NCBI GenBank assembly: GCA_017386965.1
Contig: JAFOGE010000170.1
Coordinates: 1-8,190 of the forward strand
Length of the DNA: 8,190 nt
DNA from: Clostridia bacterium
Lineage (GTDB): Bacteria; Bacillota; Clostridia; Oscillospirales; CAG-272
Direction: 5' to 3'
The translations under genes were made by a program, and so were the position numbers. The notes beneath the pieces are model-generated. The model did not search any database. It was not told where the DNA came from and saw only the letters and a list, made by a program, of their open reading frames with translations. This document shows positions 5,769 through 8,190 of the stretch, in pieces. The stretch's first letter is position 1, and each line of letters begins with the position of its first letter.

Positions 5769-6503
5769 TTATTGTGCTTTTGCGTTGACAATGGCGTAAT
5801 ACACGTCACGAAAGGCCTCATATTTTTCTCCGTCCGAGGATGCCCCCCATAGGAGCATGGGCTGAAGCAGAACGATCAACGTATCCTCCGGCAAAAATTG
5901 AATCGCCTCATAGTAGCGGTAAAATTCCGTGTCCGCCAGCCGAATGGCATACGCATCGTATGCGTTCGCGGGAACGGTATCAAACAGATCGCTCAGCGGA
6001 ACGGCAAGATAGTCAAGATTCTGCGCCTCATATACCGCGGGACTGACAAAGAAAACAGAGGATTCTCCCGTTTTCACAAAGCTTGCAAAGCCATTGAGCT
6101 GATCTGCGGACTGCATCTTCGCCGTTTGGAAGCCGTAATTATCAAAATTTCCGTCCTGATCGGTAAACAGGGCGCGCAGCTCGTCATCGGTATAGATGGG
6201 ATAGGTCACAAGCAAATTCTTCAGCGTGTTCTCCTGCCCGTCCTTCTTGGGAGAGATTGCATTGAGCGTGTTTTTCAGGATCTGCTGCTCCTCTGCCGTC
6301 ATCGTATATCCGCCTGCGTATGTAACCGTAACGTCACCGCTCTCCTTCGTAGAGCATTGCACAAAGCAGATCACAAACAGAATGAGAAAGAATGCGGGAA
6401 CGATCACATGCCATTTGTGATGATACCAAAAATTGTCGAGCCAAGTCAAAAATCGGTTCTGAACGACGATTTCACCGGTCTGTTGCTTTTCCTCTCGTTT
6501 CAC
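5769..6503 (-). CDS. membrane-anchored protein of unknown function, GTG start
   Basis: I do not recognise this 244-residue protein. It has a short charged N-terminus, then an aromatic stretch W21-LDN-FWYHHKW-H32, one hydrophobic segment at about 33-49, and an outside domain of roughly 190 residues. Cys50 closes the segment, but its context (FVQC) is a poor lipobox because of the Gln before it, so a plain membrane anchor is more likely than a lipoprotein. The outside part begins DVTVTYAGGYTMT and is rich in Tyr, Asp and Phe. I see no catalytic motif or repeats. A longer open frame begins at 6608, but it would run through the hairpin after greA. The GTG at 6503 has AAGGAGG with 6-nt spacing, so it is preferred. 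It is the last gene after an S41 protease and greA on the same strand. Short membrane proteins with an FWYHYKWH-like start occur in Clostridia; the function is not known to me. Confidence 0.8.
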   Translation of the reverse strand: MKREEKQQTGEIVVQNRFLTWLDNFWYHHKWHVIVPAFFLILFVICFVQCSTKESGDVTVTYAGGYTMTAEEQQILKNTLNAISPKKDGQENTLKNLLVTYPIYTDDELRALFTDQDGNFDNYGFQTAKMQSADQLNGFASFVKTGESSVFFVSPAVYEAQNLDYLAVPLSDLFDTVPANAYDAYAIRLADTEFYRYYEAIQFLPEDTLIVLLQPMLLWGASSDGEKYEAFRDVYYAIVNAKAQ

Positions 6504-6509
6504 GGGAAG

Positions 6510-6516
6510 CCTCCTT
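6510..6516 (-). promoter_or_regulatory. Shine-Dalgarno site that selects a GTG start
   Basis: On the minus strand AAGGAGG lies 6 nt before the GTG at 6503. This near-perfect site outweighs the upstream in-frame ATG at 6608, which lies inside the end of greA and would make the ribosome read through a stable hairpin. Confidence 0.85.
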
Positions 6517-6523
6517 GCTTTTG

Positions 6524-6576
6524 AAAACAGCGGAACGTGGCCACGTACGATCGCCCTTCCCGTTCCGCTGTCCTTT
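6524..6576. terminator. hairpin after greA with a nested palindrome, probable partial terminator
   Basis: A perfect 10-bp stem joins CAGCGGAACG (6528-6537) and CGTTCCGCTG (6561-6570), with a 23-nt loop. On the minus strand, the direction of greA, four T follow (6524-6527). On the plus strand TCC and T6 follow. A second perfect palindrome, ACGTGGCCACGT (6535-6546), overlaps the left arm, so the two folds compete. The hairpin ends 8 nt before the ribosome-binding site of the next gene. It may act as a terminator, attenuator or RNA-processing site. Confidence 0.75.
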
Positions 6577-6582
6577 TTTGTT

Positions 6583-7071
6583 TTAGCCCTGGGTTCTGGA
6601 AACCTCAAGAACCTTCATGCAAACCATTCCGTTGGGAACCTCTACCTCAACGGTATCTCCTGCGCGCTTGCCGATCAGGGCCTCGCCAATGGGAGATTGA
6701 TCCGAGATCTTGCCCTCCATGGGGTTGGATTCGTTGGAGCCCACCAAATCGTAGATGAACTCACGCGCCATTCCCTCGTGGTACACCTTGACGGTGGAGC
6801 CAAGGCTGATGACACTGGTGTCGATGTTGGACTCATCCAGAATCACCGCGTTCTCGAGAAGCTCCTCCAGCTCCTTGATGCGCGTTTCGTTCTTTGCCTG
6901 CTCGTTTCTTGCCTCGTCATATTCAGCGTTCTCGGAAAGGTCGCCAAAGCCGCGTGCCGTTGCAATCGCGTTCTTGATCTCCTCGCGCTTCTCGTGCTTT
7001 AAGCGATGCAATTCATCGACAAGCTCCTGATATCCCTGCTGTGTATAAAGCATCTGTTTTCCCTTTGCCAT
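6583..7071 (-). CDS. greA: transcription elongation factor GreA
   Basis: GreA enters the secondary channel of RNA polymerase and stimulates cleavage of backtracked RNA. The 162-residue length is normal. The N-terminal coiled-coil hairpin spans about residues 11-77, with the tip GDLSENAEYDEAR at 43-55, carrying the acidic residues D44 and E47 that coordinate the catalytic metal. The C-terminal FKBP-like domain (about 85-160) has SPIGEALIGKRAGDTVEVEVPNG at 126-148, a strong family signature. The ATG at 7071 follows AAAGGAG with 7-nt spacing. The gene starts 40 bp after the stop of an S41 protease gene, with no terminator between, so the two are probably co-transcribed. A hairpin follows its stop and precedes a membrane-protein gene. 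Confidence 0.96.
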   Translation of the reverse strand: MAKGKQMLYTQQGYQELVDELHRLKHEKREEIKNAIATARGFGDLSENAEYDEARNEQAKNETRIKELEELLENAVILDESNIDTSVISLGSTVKVYHEGMAREFIYDLVGSNESNPMEGKISDQSPIGEALIGKRAGDTVEVEVPNGMVCMKVLEVSRTQG

Positions 7072-7111
7072 GATAGTTCTCCTTTATAGATAATGTTAAT
7101 AAACTTCTTAT

Positions 7112-8190
7112 TCAATCTGCGAATTGTGCAATCGCCAGCAGAAGCTGGTCGTCAAGCGCCTCGGGAAGCAGGTCAAGAGGATACTTCTGTGCCTGCTCGG
7201 AGAGCGAAACCTCAAGCCCCTCAGTGGGAGAAACGCCAATGCCGTGGTAGGGGATACCACATTGCGTGACGTAAGCGTAAGAGGTGAATTTGAAATAGCC
7301 TTCATAATCGCTATAATCGGAAAGCGGAAGAATCGACTGCAGAATGCCCTTTCCGAAGGTCGTTTCTCCTACGATCTTGGCCAGACCGTAATCGCGCATG
7401 GTAGCGGTAAAGATCTCGGCAGAACTTGCCGTGTTCGCATTACAAAGAACGACCATATCCAGATCGGCGTACATACCGATCTCATCCTTGGAAACATTGC
7501 AGGCGGAATACATCTCATCCGTCCGGTCGATCGGCTCTGCACAGAAGGAGACTGCCACCTTTCCTGCCTTGTCGATCGCACTCAGAATGAGGTCGCCCTC
7601 CTTCAAGAAATAGGTTAAGATCGCCTTAACGGATTGCACATCGCCTCCGGGATTGTTTCGCACATCAAAGACAAAATGCTCCACACCAAGGGCAAGAAGC
7701 GCGTTGACCGATTCCTTAAACTGTTTGGGCGTGATCAGTTCAAAGCCGGAGATATACACGATTCCCACGGTAGGATCCTTCTCGCTCACCCGATGCGTCA
7801 CTGTTTCGGCCTCGTACGCATCACGGGCCACGGAAAACGCCACCGTACTGTATCCCCCGTTCTCATTTTTTCGCAGAACGAGGAACTCCGCCGTGGTCCC
7901 CTTCGGGCCGCGGAAGGCAGCAAGCGCTTTGGAATATCCAAGGGTCGAAACCGTCTGATACTCTCCATCCACCTTGACGGCATAGACGCAATCGTCGATC
8001 AGAACGCCTGCACTCTCGGCTGGCGCGCCTTGGAAGATCGAGATCACTTGGAAAACCGAATGCTCGTATCCTTCCACCATAAGCGTCGTCGGCAAAATGC
8101 TGACGCCGATTCCTTCGTAGTTCCCCCGGCTTTCCTCAAGGAGAGTCTGGTATTCTTCCTTGGTATAATACTCGGCATAATCATCCCCCG
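7112..8190 (-). CDS. S41 family C-terminal processing peptidase with PDZ domain (N-terminus missing)
   Basis: The frame stays open to the right edge, giving at least 358 residues of a secreted or membrane-anchored CtpA/Prc-type serine protease. The first visible residues (GDDYAEYYTKEEYQ, then NYEGIGVSI) are the usual linker and start of the PDZ domain, which recognises C-terminal tails of substrates. The PDZ domain covers about residues 25-108. The protease core follows, with VFDVRNNPGGDV at 173-184, predicted nucleophile Ser255 in NTASSAE, and predicted general-base Lys280 in TFGKG. The 25-residue Ser-Lys spacing equals that of E. coli Prc, so the enzyme is likely active. An internal TTG at 8095 is not the start. 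Signal peptide and anchor would lie beyond the window. The gene is followed by greA after 40 bp. The substrate is unknown; in Firmicutes such proteases act outside the membrane, for example in envelope turnover or signalling. Confidence 0.92.
   Translation of the reverse strand, partial: GDDYAEYYTKEEYQTLLEESRGNYEGIGVSILPTTLMVEGYEHSVFQVISIFQGAPAESAGVLIDDCVYAVKVDGEYQTVSTLGYSKALAAFRGPKGTTAEFLVLRKNENGGYSTVAFSVARDAYEAETVTHRVSEKDPTVGIVYISGFELITPKQFKESVNALLALGVEHFVFDVRNNPGGDVQSVKAILTYFLKEGDLILSAIDKAGKVAVSFCAEPIDRTDEMYSACNVSKDEIGMYADLDMVVLCNANTASSAEIFTATMRDYGLAKIVGETTFGKGILQSILPLSDYSDYEGYFKFTSYAYVTQCGIPYHGIGVSPTEGLEVSLSEQAQKYPLDLLPEALDDQLLLAIAQFAD

Noticed and set aside
6504..6608. ATG start at 6608 for the membrane protein
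   Set aside because: It would overlap the end of greA and the stable hairpin. The GTG at 6503 has a near-perfect ribosome-binding site, and the extra residues look like translated spacer.

Overview
The window looks like chromosomal DNA from an anaerobic Gram-positive bacterium of the class Clostridia (Bacillota), probably an uncultured gut lineage. This placement is inference. It rests on Shine-Dalgarno sites close to GGAGG, AT-rich spacers with near-consensus vegetative promoters between moderately GC-rich genes, a single-copy SecG of Gram-positive length, and a glycerol-3-phosphate dehydrogenase operon of the type I associate with quinone-poor anaerobes. I see no tRNA, rRNA, CRISPR array, insertion sequence, phage gene or attachment site.

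Layout. (1) Positions 2-811 (+) hold the C-terminal part of a GH99-like/WbsX-type carbohydrate-active protein, cut by the left edge. It converges on (2) a NahK-like sugar kinase at 874-1986 (-), with a bidirectional terminator between them. (3) Upstream of the kinase on the same strand is secG (2088-2360, -), with its own extended -10 promoter. (4) A 284-bp divergent spacer separates secG from a tight three-gene operon at 2645-5688 (+), read from a perfect-consensus sigma-70-type promoter. The operon encodes a GlpA-like FAD dehydrogenase with a C-terminal [2Fe-2S] domain, an FAD/NAD(P) oxidoreductase, and a small DUF1667 cysteine protein. (5) On the minus strand, entering from the right edge, are an S41 C-terminal processing protease (7112-8190, N-terminus missing), greA (6583-7071), and a membrane-anchored protein of unknown function (5769-6503). 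The last converges on the glp-type operon at a strong bidirectional hairpin.

How the genes work together. The three plus-strand oxidoreductase genes probably form one complex. It would oxidise glycerol 3-phosphate to dihydroxyacetone phosphate and pass electrons through Fe-S and flavin centres to a soluble acceptor such as NAD(P)+. No GlpC-type membrane subunit is present. The sugar kinase and the GH99-like protein both point to host or microbial glycan use, but they are convergent and not an operon. The protease, greA and the membrane protein lie in one direction with short gaps and may be co-transcribed, with a hairpin as a partial barrier before the last gene.

I found no evidence for a wholly new system. 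The points most worth a second look are the glp-type complex with its DUF1667 subunit, the unknown membrane protein, and the hairpins placed between co-directional genes.
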